Source of the DNA: Cytophagales bacterium
GTDB lineage: Bacteria > Bacteroidota > Bacteroidia > Cytophagales > Thermoflexibacteraceae
Direction of reading: 5' to 3'
Length of the DNA: 64,000 nt
NCBI GenBank assembly: GCA_013299115.1
Contig: JAAFKA010000002.1
Location: 248,001 to 312,000 of the forward strand
The position numbers and the translations under genes were made by a program. Positions 25,972 to 34,477 of this stretch are shown piece after piece. The first letter of the stretch is position 1. The number at the start of each line of letters is the position of its first letter. The notes beneath the pieces are model-generated. The model saw only the letters and a program-made list of their open reading frames with translations, made no database searches and was not told the DNA's origin.

Positions 25972-26847
25972 ATGCAGACCCACAAATTAAAGACGAAGGT
26001 AAGAGATGATTTATTCAATGCCGACACCATAGCTCATTACTTTCTGTGCCTAAAATTAGGCAAACAACACATAGAAGTAGCCGTTTTTGACACCAAAATA
26101 GACCGTTGTATGCTTTACGAATACCACGACTTTTTGACCGAAGACGAGTCTTTGCAAGTGGTGGGTTTAGCTAATTTTATCAAGTCGCACCCATTTTTGC
26201 CTACGGCTAACTGGAAGGCTATCTACCTGATGGACTGCAATTTGCATTACAGTTTTGTGCCAGACGAATATCACCATGCCAATTATGGGGCTACTTTTCT
26301 CCGCCTTAATACTGAGATAGACTCCAAACCTTTTGCCCTCCAACACACCAAACACTTGGGGCAGGGCTGTTATTGTCATTTTGGGGTGCAAAAACCTGTT
26401 TATGAGTGGAGCAAAAATCTGTACAGAGATAGGGAAGTAATTTGGGTACACCAAACAGGTGCTTTTTTTGAGGGCGTAAGCAAAAATCCCGATAGATTGG
26501 ACAGCAATCACCTGCACGTATTGGTCAATGAGGATAATATTTGTATTGCCAATTTTAGAAGTGGCAAACTCAATTTTTTAAATTCTTTTGCTTATCAAGA
26601 TGCAATGGACATGGTTTATTTCGTGCTATTGGTAGCCAAAGAACTGGGGCTTGACAATACAGACGTAAAATTGTGGCTCTATGGCGGAGCAGAAAATGCA
26701 AAAACTTTGCTCACGCCACTCTCACAATATATTAAGCAAATTAAAATGGCTACCCGACCCAAAAATCAAAACTTCGGCTACCGTTTCGATGACATTGAAA
26801 ATTGGCAGGGCTATGATGTATTTAGCAGCTATTATTTTACGAAGTAA
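25972..26847 (+). CDS. DUF3822 family protein
   Basis: A 291-aa protein of a Bacteroidota-restricted family of unknown function, which looks like an actin/ASKHA-type fold without clear catalytic residues. I chose the ATG at 25972 (MQTHKLKTKVRDDLF) over an upstream TTG at 25909, because family members start close to this point. Typical segments are LGKQHIEVAVFDTKIDRCMLYEYHDF near the start and LWLYGGAENAKTLLTPLSQYIKQI near the end. It overlaps the next gene by 32 bp, so both are probably co-translated. The usual genomic partner of this family (an RsmD-type rRNA methyltransferase) is not next to it. Confidence 0.8.
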   Translation: MQTHKLKTKVRDDLFNADTIAHYFLCLKLGKQHIEVAVFDTKIDRCMLYEYHDFLTEDESLQVVGLANFIKSHPFLPTANWKAIYLMDCNLHYSFVPDEYHHANYGATFLRLNTEIDSKPFALQHTKHLGQGCYCHFGVQKPVYEWSKNLYRDREVIWVHQTGAFFEGVSKNPDRLDSNHLHVLVNEDNICIANFRSGKLNFLNSFAYQDAMDMVYFVLLVAKELGLDNTDVKLWLYGGAENAKTLLTPLSQYIKQIKMATRPKNQNFGYRFDDIENWQGYDVFSSYYFTK

Positions 26848-28813
26848 AATTTTGCGTTGTTGTTATTTTCTACTCTGTTTTATTCTACCTCACTTAGCTT
26901 GTTCGCAAGAAATTCAGTGGGCATACAGGCTGTTGGGGTTTTCGTCAGAACACCAAGAGGGCAACCACCCCGCAGCATATAGTGCCAAACAAGTGTTAGG
27001 AAAACCAAACAAATTGCCTGCCTTTGGCATGAGTGCAGTGGCGTGGTTGCCAAAGGCAATAGACAAAGCAATGGCTAACGGCGAGGAGGAATGGGTAAAA
27101 ATTGGTTTTCGCAAACAAATGAAAATCAGGCAAATAGCCGTTGGCGAAAATTGCAGTGTGGGGAGTATCACCCAAATTTGGTTGTACGATACAGAAAGCA
27201 ACGCCTACCTTGTCTATGGCGACACCTTACCTACGACCAATCATTTGCCTATACAATCAACACAAAAAACAGAGGAAAAGATACAAGGAAATCCCGCAGG
27301 GGCATGGTTGCGTGTATTTTTGCCCTTAACCAATTATGAGGTCGTAGCTGCCAAAGTTGTGTTGAATTCAATGAAAAATTGGGGGCAAAACCAAATAGAT
27401 GCCATCGGGATTAGCGACTCTGAAAATCCAATAGAAGCCACCATTGTATTGCCTGAAATTATCCAAAAAACTGCACAAGATACAACACAAGCAACAGGGC
27501 AAAACAATCTTGCAAGACCCGAAAAATTGCCTGCCACTATCAATACTTCGTATAATGAACTGTTGCCTGTGATTGCACCTGATGGAAAAACTTTGTACTT
27601 CGACAGGCAAGCCCACCCCGAAAATACCGCAGGAAAATTTGTAAATGATGATATTTGGGTGGCAAATCGCAACGAAACAGGCAGTTTTGGTTTGGCGTGG
27701 CGGTTGCCAGCCCCACTGAATAATGCCAACCACAACTACGTCTGCTCGGTGAGTGCCGATGGCAATACCTTGCTCCTTGCTAATGCCTACCAAGACTCAA
27801 CCAAACAAGTTAGGGAGCAAACTATTCAACAAGCTACTGAAGATACCAACCCAAATGCAGCAAACAATTCAGCGTGGCGTGGCGGCGTGGCTTTGGTGCA
27901 AAAAACTGCAAAAGGTACGTGGACTGCACCCGAAAATCTAAACCTAAGAGCCTACTATAACCTAAGTCCTCATGCCGAATTTCAACTGACGAACAACAAC
28001 CAAATTTTATTGTTGGCAATAGAGCAATTTGAGGGCTACGGAGGTCGTGATTTGTATGTAAGTTTTTTGGAAACAGACCGCAAAACGTGGACAAAACCTA
28101 AAAATTTGGGGGCTATACTCAATACAGCAGCCTCCGAAATTACGCCTTTTTTGGCTGCCGATAACAAAACTTTGTACTTTGCCTCCAATGGTTTCAGTGG
28201 CTATGGCGACATGGATATGTTTATGAGCAAAAGATTAGACGATACGTGGACAAACTGGACACCACCCGTCAATCTCGGCAAGCCTTTTAACACCGCCAAC
28301 TGGGACGCAGCCTATACCCTCGATGCAAGCGGAGAAACGGCTTACTTTGTTCGCCAATCAGACGACAAAGATACGGATATATGGCAGGTGAAACTACCGC
28401 CTCAACTTCGCCCCGAACTACCCGAAAAAATAAGTCCGCATCACTTATTGCCCGAAAAATTGGAAGTGGGGCAGGTATTGCGGTTGCAAACCATTCTGTT
28501 CGAGCAGGGAACAGCCAATTTATTGGTGGTTTCTTACCAAGAACTCGACGAGATAGTAAAAGCAATGCTATCAACACCAACGCTGGAAATCGAGGTCATT
28601 GGGCATACAGATATAGAAGGGTCGCCAATGGATAATATGAAACTTTCCAAAGACAGGGTGCAACGGATTCAAACGTATTTGGTGCAGCAAGGCATAGCCA
28701 CCCAACGAATAAAAACTAAGGCTTTTGGCTCGCAACGTCCCCTAACCCGCCAAAGAGATGAGCAGAGCAAGCAGCTCAACAGGAGAGTAGAGATTAAGGT
28801 GTTGAAAAAGTAG
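26816..28813 (+). CDS. OmpA-family outer-membrane protein with PD40 repeats
   Basis: The start is placed at the ATG at 26816 (MYLAAIILRSKILRCCY...), which gives a signal peptide ending near LACSQE and a 665-aa protein; upstream in-frame codons run inside DUF3822. A discoidin/carbohydrate-binding-like N-terminal region (about 35-200) is followed by several PD40/WD40-like beta-propeller strands (APDGKTLYFDRQAH, SADGNTLLLANAY, AADNKTLYFASNGF, DASGETAYFVRQ). A C-terminal OmpA domain (about 560-665) carries the peptidoglycan-binding signature IEVIGHTDIEG...LSKDRVQ and closing NRRVEIKV. It probably links the outer membrane to peptidoglycan. Its role is unknown. It overlaps DUF3822 by 32 bp. Confidence 0.85.
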   Translation: MYLAAIILRSKILRCCYFLLCFILPHLACSQEIQWAYRLLGFSSEHQEGNHPAAYSAKQVLGKPNKLPAFGMSAVAWLPKAIDKAMANGEEEWVKIGFRKQMKIRQIAVGENCSVGSITQIWLYDTESNAYLVYGDTLPTTNHLPIQSTQKTEEKIQGNPAGAWLRVFLPLTNYEVVAAKVVLNSMKNWGQNQIDAIGISDSENPIEATIVLPEIIQKTAQDTTQATGQNNLARPEKLPATINTSYNELLPVIAPDGKTLYFDRQAHPENTAGKFVNDDIWVANRNETGSFGLAWRLPAPLNNANHNYVCSVSADGNTLLLANAYQDSTKQVREQTIQQATEDTNPNAANNSAWRGGVALVQKTAKGTWTAPENLNLRAYYNLSPHAEFQLTNNNQILLLAIEQFEGYGGRDLYVSFLETDRKTWTKPKNLGAILNTAASEITPFLAADNKTLYFASNGFSGYGDMDMFMSKRLDDTWTNWTPPVNLGKPFNTANWDAAYTLDASGETAYFVRQSDDKDTDIWQVKLPPQLRPELPEKISPHHLLPEKLEVGQVLRLQTILFEQGTANLLVVSYQELDEIVKAMLSTPTLEIEVIGHTDIEGSPMDNMKLSKDRVQRIQTYLVQQGIATQRIKTKAFGSQRPLTRQRDEQSKQLNRRVEIKVLKK

Positions 28814-28900
28814 AGATAAATATCAACCAAACGGACTAAAAAACGTAGTGTAAGAATATGAAAAAAATTTGTACCTTTGTGTATTGAAAAATATTTACAA

Positions 28901-28993
28901 TAGAGTTTATGAATAATTTTCGAAAGATGTCATTTTTTTGAAAAATGACATCTTTTTTCAAACCTCATAACAAAAATTTATTCATAAACTCTA
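28901..28993. repeat. MITE-like element, 93 bp
   Basis: Perfect 16-bp terminal inverted repeats (TAGAGTTTATGAATAA at 28901-28916, complement at 28978-28993) flank a strong inner hairpin, AAGATGTCATTTTT (28924-28937) with 28941-28954. The inner GATGTCATTT is shared with the inverted repeat at 5805-5855. It occupies the gap between the OmpA gene and the TPR-phosphatase gene. Confidence 0.8.
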
Positions 28994-29055
28994 ATAGGAA
29001 AATACATCAATCCATATACTGATTTTGGTAAATTAAAAATTTAAAACTACTTTTT

Positions 29056-31143
29056 ATGCGTTGGCTTTTATTTTTTATACTTTTTTTGGGTGTTTTACTT
29101 CCAATTTTTGCCCAGAAACCGAGCAAGGCAGACAGTTTGCGACAACTTTTGCAAACTGCAAAGGCTGATAGCACCCAAATTCAGTTGCAGGTGCATTTGG
29201 CTCGTGAGGTGAGAAAAACACCAGAGGCTATGGAGTTGCTTCGCCTTGCCCGCCAACAAGCCAAACAAACCAATTATGTGAAGGGCGAAGTATTGGTTTT
29301 ATTGGTGCAAGGCATTGTTTACAGAGATTCGTCTAAGTATGAGCAAGCCATTGAAGTATTGGAACAAGTCATCGAACTGAGTAAAACACTGCCCGAAAAA
29401 CAGTATTTGGCAGAGGCTTACAACGACATAGGCTCGGTTTACAGACGCATGGACAACTACGAACAAAGCCTCGACTACTACCTCAAAGGGCTGCAAACTT
29501 CTGAAACTTATCGTGATGAACCCAATTATGGCAAGGCTCTCAACGGCGTGGGCAATAATTATAGGCAGTTGAAAAACTTTAAAGAGGCTATCAAATATTT
29601 CGAAAAAGCCTTAGATTATGAGAAAAAAAGGGGCAACCAATTTGGGGTTTCGGTCAATCTAAACAATTTGGGCAAGGTCTATTTCGACCTGAACGAAAAC
29701 GAAAAATCTCTTGCTTTTATGCTCCAAGCCTTGAAAATGAACGAGGACATGAACAATCCGCGCGGGGCTACCTCTTGCCTCAATACCATTGGCGAAATTT
29801 ACAGACGCAAAAAAGACTACGACAAAGCAAAAGCTACCTTAGAAAGAGCCGTAAAAACAGATGAACAGTTGGGAGATAGACGTTATTTGATAGACAGCTA
29901 TATTAATTTGGGCGAATTGTATGGCGATATGGGCAACTATTCGGCAGGGATTCAATACACAAACAAAGCCTTGCAACTTGCTTTCGATATTAAAACCAAA
30001 TCCAAAATTCAGGCTACTTACGAGCATTTGGCAGATTTATACAAAAAAACGGGAGAATATGCACAAGCTTTGGCTATGTACGAAAAATCTATTTTGTTTA
30101 AAGATAGCATTTTGAACGAAAAAAATCACGAAAGTATAGCCAAAATGCAAAGCCAATTTGAGGCAGAGTCGCAAAAAAATAAAATAGCTTTATTGGAAAA
30201 AGACAAGGCAATGCAGGCAAGTGAAAGTAGCAAACAAATGAATTTGATGGTGGCTATTGCACTTTTTTTCTTTTTGGTAGCTCTTGGGTTTTATATCAAC
30301 TTCAACAACAAGAAAAAAGCAAACGAACAGTTGCAATCCCAAAACCAACTGATTCAGAGTCAAAACAAGGAAATTGAGTATATCAACGAAAATCTTACGT
30401 CGAGTATCAATTATGCCAAACGGATTCAGTTTGCAATGTTGCCTTACCGAGAAAACATTATCAAGTTTTTGCCCGAAAAATTTATCTTTTTTCGCCCACG
30501 CGACATTGTAAGTGGCGACTTTTATTGGTTTTATCAAGTAGATGAGCAACAGGCTCTGATTGCCTGCGTAGATTGTACGGGGCATGGCGTGCCTGGGGCT
30601 TTTATGTCTATGCTGGGGCAAACTTTGCTGTCGAAAATAGTAGAAAACAAAAAAATTTACCAACCCAACCAAATACTCAATACCTTGCACGCTGAAATTA
30701 CCAACAGTTTGCAACAAGAAAAAAGTGAAAACAGAGATGGCATGGACATTACCGTTTGCCACATAGACAAAACTACCAAAACTTTGCAGTTTGCGGGGGC
30801 TTGCAATCCTTTGTTTTACTTCCAAAAAAATACTTTGCACGAAATAAAAGGCGACAAACTGCCCATTGGCGGTTTGCAACTCGATGACCAACGCAACTAC
30901 ACCAATCATACGGTTTCGTTTGAAACTCCTACCATGTTTTATACCTTTACAGACGGCTACCAAGATCAATTTGGGGGCAAGGAAGGTAGAAAAATGATGA
31001 TAAAACGTATGCGTACTTTGTTCCAAACTATTCACGAACAACCTTTGCCTGAACAAAAACAGGCAATAGAACAGCAATTAGTGGAGTGGCAAGGCAGAGA
31101 AGCACAGGTAGATGATATATTGATTATGGGATTTAGGTTGTAA
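29056..31143 (+). CDS. TPR-repeat membrane protein with C-terminal SpoIIE/PP2C serine phosphatase
   Basis: A 695-aa protein. A signal peptide (MRWLLFFILFLGVLLPIFAQ) is followed by about seven TPRs (AYNDIGSVYRRMDNYEQSLDYY and similar, about 80-370). One transmembrane helix follows (MNLMVAIALFFFLVALGFYI), then a coiled linker (QLQSQNQLIQSQNKEIEYI) and a phosphatase domain with metal-binding acids in VSGDFYWFYQ, DCTGHGVPGAFMS, NRDGMDITVC and TFTDGYQDQFGG. TPRs would lie in the periplasm and the phosphatase in the cytoplasm, a layout suited to sensing through the membrane. Such proteins often act on anti-sigma-antagonist phosphoproteins. No partner switch genes are adjacent. A paralogue lies at 60231-62507. 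Confidence 0.9.
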   Translation: MRWLLFFILFLGVLLPIFAQKPSKADSLRQLLQTAKADSTQIQLQVHLAREVRKTPEAMELLRLARQQAKQTNYVKGEVLVLLVQGIVYRDSSKYEQAIEVLEQVIELSKTLPEKQYLAEAYNDIGSVYRRMDNYEQSLDYYLKGLQTSETYRDEPNYGKALNGVGNNYRQLKNFKEAIKYFEKALDYEKKRGNQFGVSVNLNNLGKVYFDLNENEKSLAFMLQALKMNEDMNNPRGATSCLNTIGEIYRRKKDYDKAKATLERAVKTDEQLGDRRYLIDSYINLGELYGDMGNYSAGIQYTNKALQLAFDIKTKSKIQATYEHLADLYKKTGEYAQALAMYEKSILFKDSILNEKNHESIAKMQSQFEAESQKNKIALLEKDKAMQASESSKQMNLMVAIALFFFLVALGFYINFNNKKKANEQLQSQNQLIQSQNKEIEYINENLTSSINYAKRIQFAMLPYRENIIKFLPEKFIFFRPRDIVSGDFYWFYQVDEQQALIACVDCTGHGVPGAFMSMLGQTLLSKIVENKKIYQPNQILNTLHAEITNSLQQEKSENRDGMDITVCHIDKTTKTLQFAGACNPLFYFQKNTLHEIKGDKLPIGGLQLDDQRNYTNHTVSFETPTMFYTFTDGYQDQFGGKEGRKMMIKRMRTLFQTIHEQPLPEQKQAIEQQLVEWQGREAQVDDILIMGFRL

Positions 31144-31182
31144 ACAGTGAGCAGTTAAGTAGTTGTAAATTTTTTTATTTAT

Positions 31183-31357
31183 ATTAGACTTGTTGCAAAA
31201 GCCCAAAAAGAGGGTGTCTAAAAAGTCAAAATATGTACCACAGACTTCAGTTTATAAATATATAAGTAGTTGCTAATCAGCACCTAACAGACTAAAATCT
31301 GTGATACATTCTTACTTTTCGGACACACTCTTGTTGGACTTTTGCAAGAAGTCTAAT
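31183..31357. repeat. Long palindromic MITE-like element, 175 bp
   Basis: The ends begin ATTAGACTT and close AAGTCTAAT. Imperfect pairing extends inward over about 70 bp per side (TTGCAAAAG, GGTGTC, ACAGACT...). The right half contains the small palindrome ACAGACTAAAATCTGT. It accounts for most of the gap 31144-31450, in which no gene is visible. Confidence 0.75.
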
Positions 31358-31450
31358 GTAGTTTTAGCATATTTATTTGCATAAAACTCTGCGTAGTTGA
31401 TTCTACTTTGCAAATAAACTCCATACACTTAATATATGATTGGTATCATA

Positions 31451-32764
31451 CTACCCGTTTACCACTTGGCGACCAATGCTGTTGTAATACCAGCCTTGTC
31501 CTTGCAAAGTTTTGAGGTTATAGAGATTCCGCCCATCAAAAATGACCTTTTGTTTCATTAAACCTGCCATTTTTTCGAAGTCTGGGGTGCGAAACTCTGT
31601 CCACTCCGTAATAATTGCTAAAGCATCAGCCTTTTCTATTGCAGCATATTCATCTGTGGCTAAAGTAATGCGGTTGCCAAATATTTTCTTGATATTAGGC
31701 ATACCTTCGGGGTCGAAGGCTACTATTTCTGCCCCAGCCTCTAACAAGGCATTAATCGTGTAAATGGCGGGTGCTTCACGCACATCATCAGTATTGGGTT
31801 TGAAAGCCAAGCCCCAAATAGCTATGCGTTTGCCTTTGATACTTTCGCCAAAATATTTTTTGATTTTGTGGGCAATTACCATTCTTTGCTCTTCATTTAC
31901 AGCCATTACGGAGTCTAAAACTCTGAAATCATAGCTGTATTCCGTAGCCATTTTGCTCAATGCTTGCACGTCTTTGGGGAAACAGCTACCGCCATAACCC
32001 ACACCTGGGAACAAGAAACGGCTACCAATTCTTTTGTCTGAGCCTATTCCTTTGCGTACCATGTCCACATCTGCACCTAATTTTTCGCAAAGATTGGCAA
32101 TTTCGTTCATAAACGTAATGCGAGTTGCTAAGTAGGCATTACCTGCATATTTGGTCATTTCGGCTGACCTTTCGTCCATAAAAATAATGGGATTGCCCTG
32201 CCTTACATAAGGTTCATAGAGAGTCTGCATCACTTCTTTTGCCTTCGCAGATGTTGTGCCTACCACCACTCTGTCGGGTTTCATAAAATCCTCTACGGCT
32301 GCTCCTTCCCTCAAAAACTCTGGATTTGATACTACATCGAAGCTGCAAGTGGCGTGTTTGGCTACGGCTGCGTGTACCAATTCGGCTGTGCCTACGGGTA
32401 CTGTGCTTTTGTCCACAATTACTTTGTAATCTTTTATCAACTTACCTATGTCTTCGGCAGCACCCAAAACGTAAGACAAGTCGGCAGACCCGTCTTCACC
32501 TGGTGGCGTGGGCAATGCCAAAAAGATGATTTTAGCTTGGGCTATGGCTGCTGCCAAATCCATAGTAAATTTCAGCCTTCCGTGTTTGATATTTCTTTCA
32601 AACAAAACCTCCAATCCGGGTTCGTAGATGGGAATTTCGCCTTTTTGCATCTTTGCAACCTTTTCGGCATTAATATCTACACAAGTTACATAATTGCCTG
32701 TTTCGGCAAAGCAAGTGCCAGAAACCAAACCTACATAGCCTGTGCCTATAACTGCTATATTCAT
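31451..32764 (-). CDS. ugd: UDP-glucose 6-dehydrogenase
   Basis: A 437-aa NAD-dependent enzyme that oxidises UDP-glucose to UDP-glucuronate for capsule or exopolysaccharide. The N-terminal Rossmann motif IGTGYVG is intact, as are VDKSTVPVGTAE, the NPEFLREG motif and the catalytic Cys loop PGVGYGGSCFPKDV. The C-terminal UDP-binding domain (IWGLAFKPNTDDVREAP) is complete. The length is normal. No polysaccharide cluster surrounds it. It runs on the minus strand between two repeat-containing gaps (31183-31357 and 32887-32955). Confidence 0.97.
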   Translation of the reverse strand: MNIAVIGTGYVGLVSGTCFAETGNYVTCVDINAEKVAKMQKGEIPIYEPGLEVLFERNIKHGRLKFTMDLAAAIAQAKIIFLALPTPPGEDGSADLSYVLGAAEDIGKLIKDYKVIVDKSTVPVGTAELVHAAVAKHATCSFDVVSNPEFLREGAAVEDFMKPDRVVVGTTSAKAKEVMQTLYEPYVRQGNPIIFMDERSAEMTKYAGNAYLATRITFMNEIANLCEKLGADVDMVRKGIGSDKRIGSRFLFPGVGYGGSCFPKDVQALSKMATEYSYDFRVLDSVMAVNEEQRMVIAHKIKKYFGESIKGKRIAIWGLAFKPNTDDVREAPAIYTINALLEAGAEIVAFDPEGMPNIKKIFGNRITLATDEYAAIEKADALAIITEWTEFRTPDFEKMAGLMKQKVIFDGRNLYNLKTLQGQGWYYNSIGRQVVNG

Positions 32765-32886
32765 TGTTGTTTATTTTTTAAGCTGCAAAGGTAGTATTTA
32801 TTTCAGAAAATATGCTAACGACATTTTAAATTTGTTTGTAACTATTCACTTGCGTTGGCAATAACTGGCAGTACTGTATTTTTCAT

Positions 32887-32955
32887 ACCTTGACAATCGT
32901 AGCCACTTTTATACGATTGTCAAGGTGTGGAAAGCACCATTGCCAACGTATAAAA
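32887..32955. repeat. Dispersed imperfect palindrome, copy 2, with added hairpin
   Basis: Positions 32907-32955 match the element at 2841-2887 almost base for base. In addition, ACCTTGACAATCGT (32887-32900) is the perfect complement of 32913-32926, so two alternative hairpins compete. Located between ugd and the aminotransferase. Confidence 0.7.
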
Positions 32956-32981
32956 GTTTATAACTGAAAAGCATCTAAACT

Positions 32982-34178
32982 TTACACCAACTTTGCCAAA
33001 GCAACTTTTACCCTCCGCATAGCTTCTGTAATGTGTTCTTCGGAGGCAGCATTGGAGATACGCAAGCAATTTGGCTCACCAAAACCTTCGCCATCGACTA
33101 AGGAAACATGAGCCTCGTTGAGCAAATAAATACAGAGGTCGTAAGAAGTTTTTATTTTGTAATCTTGGTACGACTTGCCAAAATAAGCACTTACATCTGG
33201 GAAAATATAAAAAGCACCTTGTGGGTTGTTTGCTTTTACACCGGGTATTTCATCTAAGAGTTTTTTAATTAAATCTCTGCGTCTTTTGTAGGCTTCCGAC
33301 ATTTTTTGGGTGTCTTCTCGGTTGCCTGTGATGGCAGCTAAGGCTGCGTGTTGGGTGATAGAGCAAGTGCCTGATGTAACTTGTCCTTGCATTTTGTCGC
33401 AAGCATCGGCTATGGATTTTGCAGCCCCAATATAGCCTGCACGCCAGCCTGTCATAGCAAATCCTTTGGAAAAACCATTGACTGTTACAACTCTGTCTTT
33501 GATAAAAGGCAAAGAACCAATACTAAAATGCTTGCCTGTGAAATTGATATATTCGTAAATTTCATCGGCAATGACGTAAATATTGCTGTGTGGTTCTATC
33601 ACTTTGGCTATGGCGGTTAGTTCTTGTTCAGAAAACACTGCTCCCGTAGGATTGCAAGGCGAAGAATACAAAATAGCCCTTGTTTTGGGTGTAATGGCTG
33701 CTTTCACTTGCTCGGCAGTAACTTTGTATTCGTTTTCCAAAGAACCTTTGATAACCACAGGCACACCTTCGGCTAATTTGACCATTTCGTAATAAGAAAC
33801 CCAATAAGGAGCAAAGATAATGACCTCATCGCCAGGGTTTACCAAACACATCAGGGCATTGACTAAGGACTGTTTTGCACCTGTGGACACCACCACATTT
33901 TCGGCTTTCATGTCGGTCAAGCCGTTTTCTTTTTGCAATTTTTCGGCTATTGCTTTCCGCAATTCTGCTATGCCCGACACAGGTGTATAAAAAGAGTAGC
34001 CCGAATCTATGGCTTTTTTAGCTGCTTCCTTGATGTGTTGCGGCGTTTGAAAATCTGGCTCTCCCAAGTTCAGGCTGATAACATCTACGCCTTTGGCTTT
34101 TAATTCTCTTGCTTTTTTCGCCATTTCTAAGGTTTGCGATTCGGCAAGTGCATTGATACGGTTAGATAAGGTGTGCAT
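32982..34178 (-). CDS. Class I pyridoxal-phosphate aminotransferase, probable aspartate aminotransferase
   Basis: The start is placed at the ATG at 34176-34178 (MHTLSNRINALAESQTL), where homologues begin; 11 extra upstream residues seem untranslated. The 398-aa protein has the N-terminal substrate motif SLNLGEPDFQTP, the conserved Asn/Asp segment YSSPCNPTGAVFS...VIADEIYEY, the PLP Lys in NGFSKGFAMTGWRAGYIG and the C-terminal carboxylate-binding Arg in NCLRISNA. This fits the thermophile/cyanobacterial-type AspC group (subgroup I-gamma), which uses aspartate and, in some members, prephenate. The exact amino donor cannot be fixed from sequence. It is monocistronic. Confidence 0.92.
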   Translation of the reverse strand: MHTLSNRINALAESQTLEMAKKARELKAKGVDVISLNLGEPDFQTPQHIKEAAKKAIDSGYSFYTPVSGIAELRKAIAEKLQKENGLTDMKAENVVVSTGAKQSLVNALMCLVNPGDEVIIFAPYWVSYYEMVKLAEGVPVVIKGSLENEYKVTAEQVKAAITPKTRAILYSSPCNPTGAVFSEQELTAIAKVIEPHSNIYVIADEIYEYINFTGKHFSIGSLPFIKDRVVTVNGFSKGFAMTGWRAGYIGAAKSIADACDKMQGQVTSGTCSITQHAALAAITGNREDTQKMSEAYKRRRDLIKKLLDEIPGVKANNPQGAFYIFPDVSAYFGKSYQDYKIKTSYDLCIYLLNEAHVSLVDGEGFGEPNCLRISNAASEEHITEAMRRVKVALAKLV

Positions 34179-34477
34179 TGAAATAGAAAATATGAATAAG
34201 TTAAATGACAACTGAATAGATTTTGCAGAGCAAAGATAATTATAAAATTACAAATAGGAAATTGAATAACAGACTTTAGCCTTTTTTAATACTACTAAAA
34301 CTCATTTAAGAGTTTATTACTTACTAAATCAGACAGGTTAAAAGTTAGGCAAAATTAGTGTAATTTATTGAAAAAATGCAATTAACTTTGTTAATTGTTT
34401 GTGAAGGCACAGGCAATAGTGTAAAATTCGTAATTGACCTAATTCAAAACTAAAAATTCAAAAATTCAACATTAATC
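34179..34477. other. Intergenic gap between divergent genes
   Basis: This 299-bp AT-rich stretch separates the minus-strand aminotransferase from the plus-strand symporter, so it must hold both promoters. A TAACTTTG box near 34386-34400 is the only recognisable -7-like element, and no matching -33 was found. A weak AAACTC/GAGTTT hairpin lies at 34298-34315. No gene is visible. Confidence 0.5.

Noticed and set aside
26681-26815. Longer N-terminus for the OmpA/PD40 protein, overlapping DUF3822 by 167 bp
   Set aside because: It would hide a good signal peptide inside the protein and needs a large overlap; the ATG at 26816 is better.
30190-31077. 295-aa minus-strand frame opposite the TPR-phosphatase
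   Set aside because: It is complementary to the phosphatase domain and lacks a start context or recognisable motifs.
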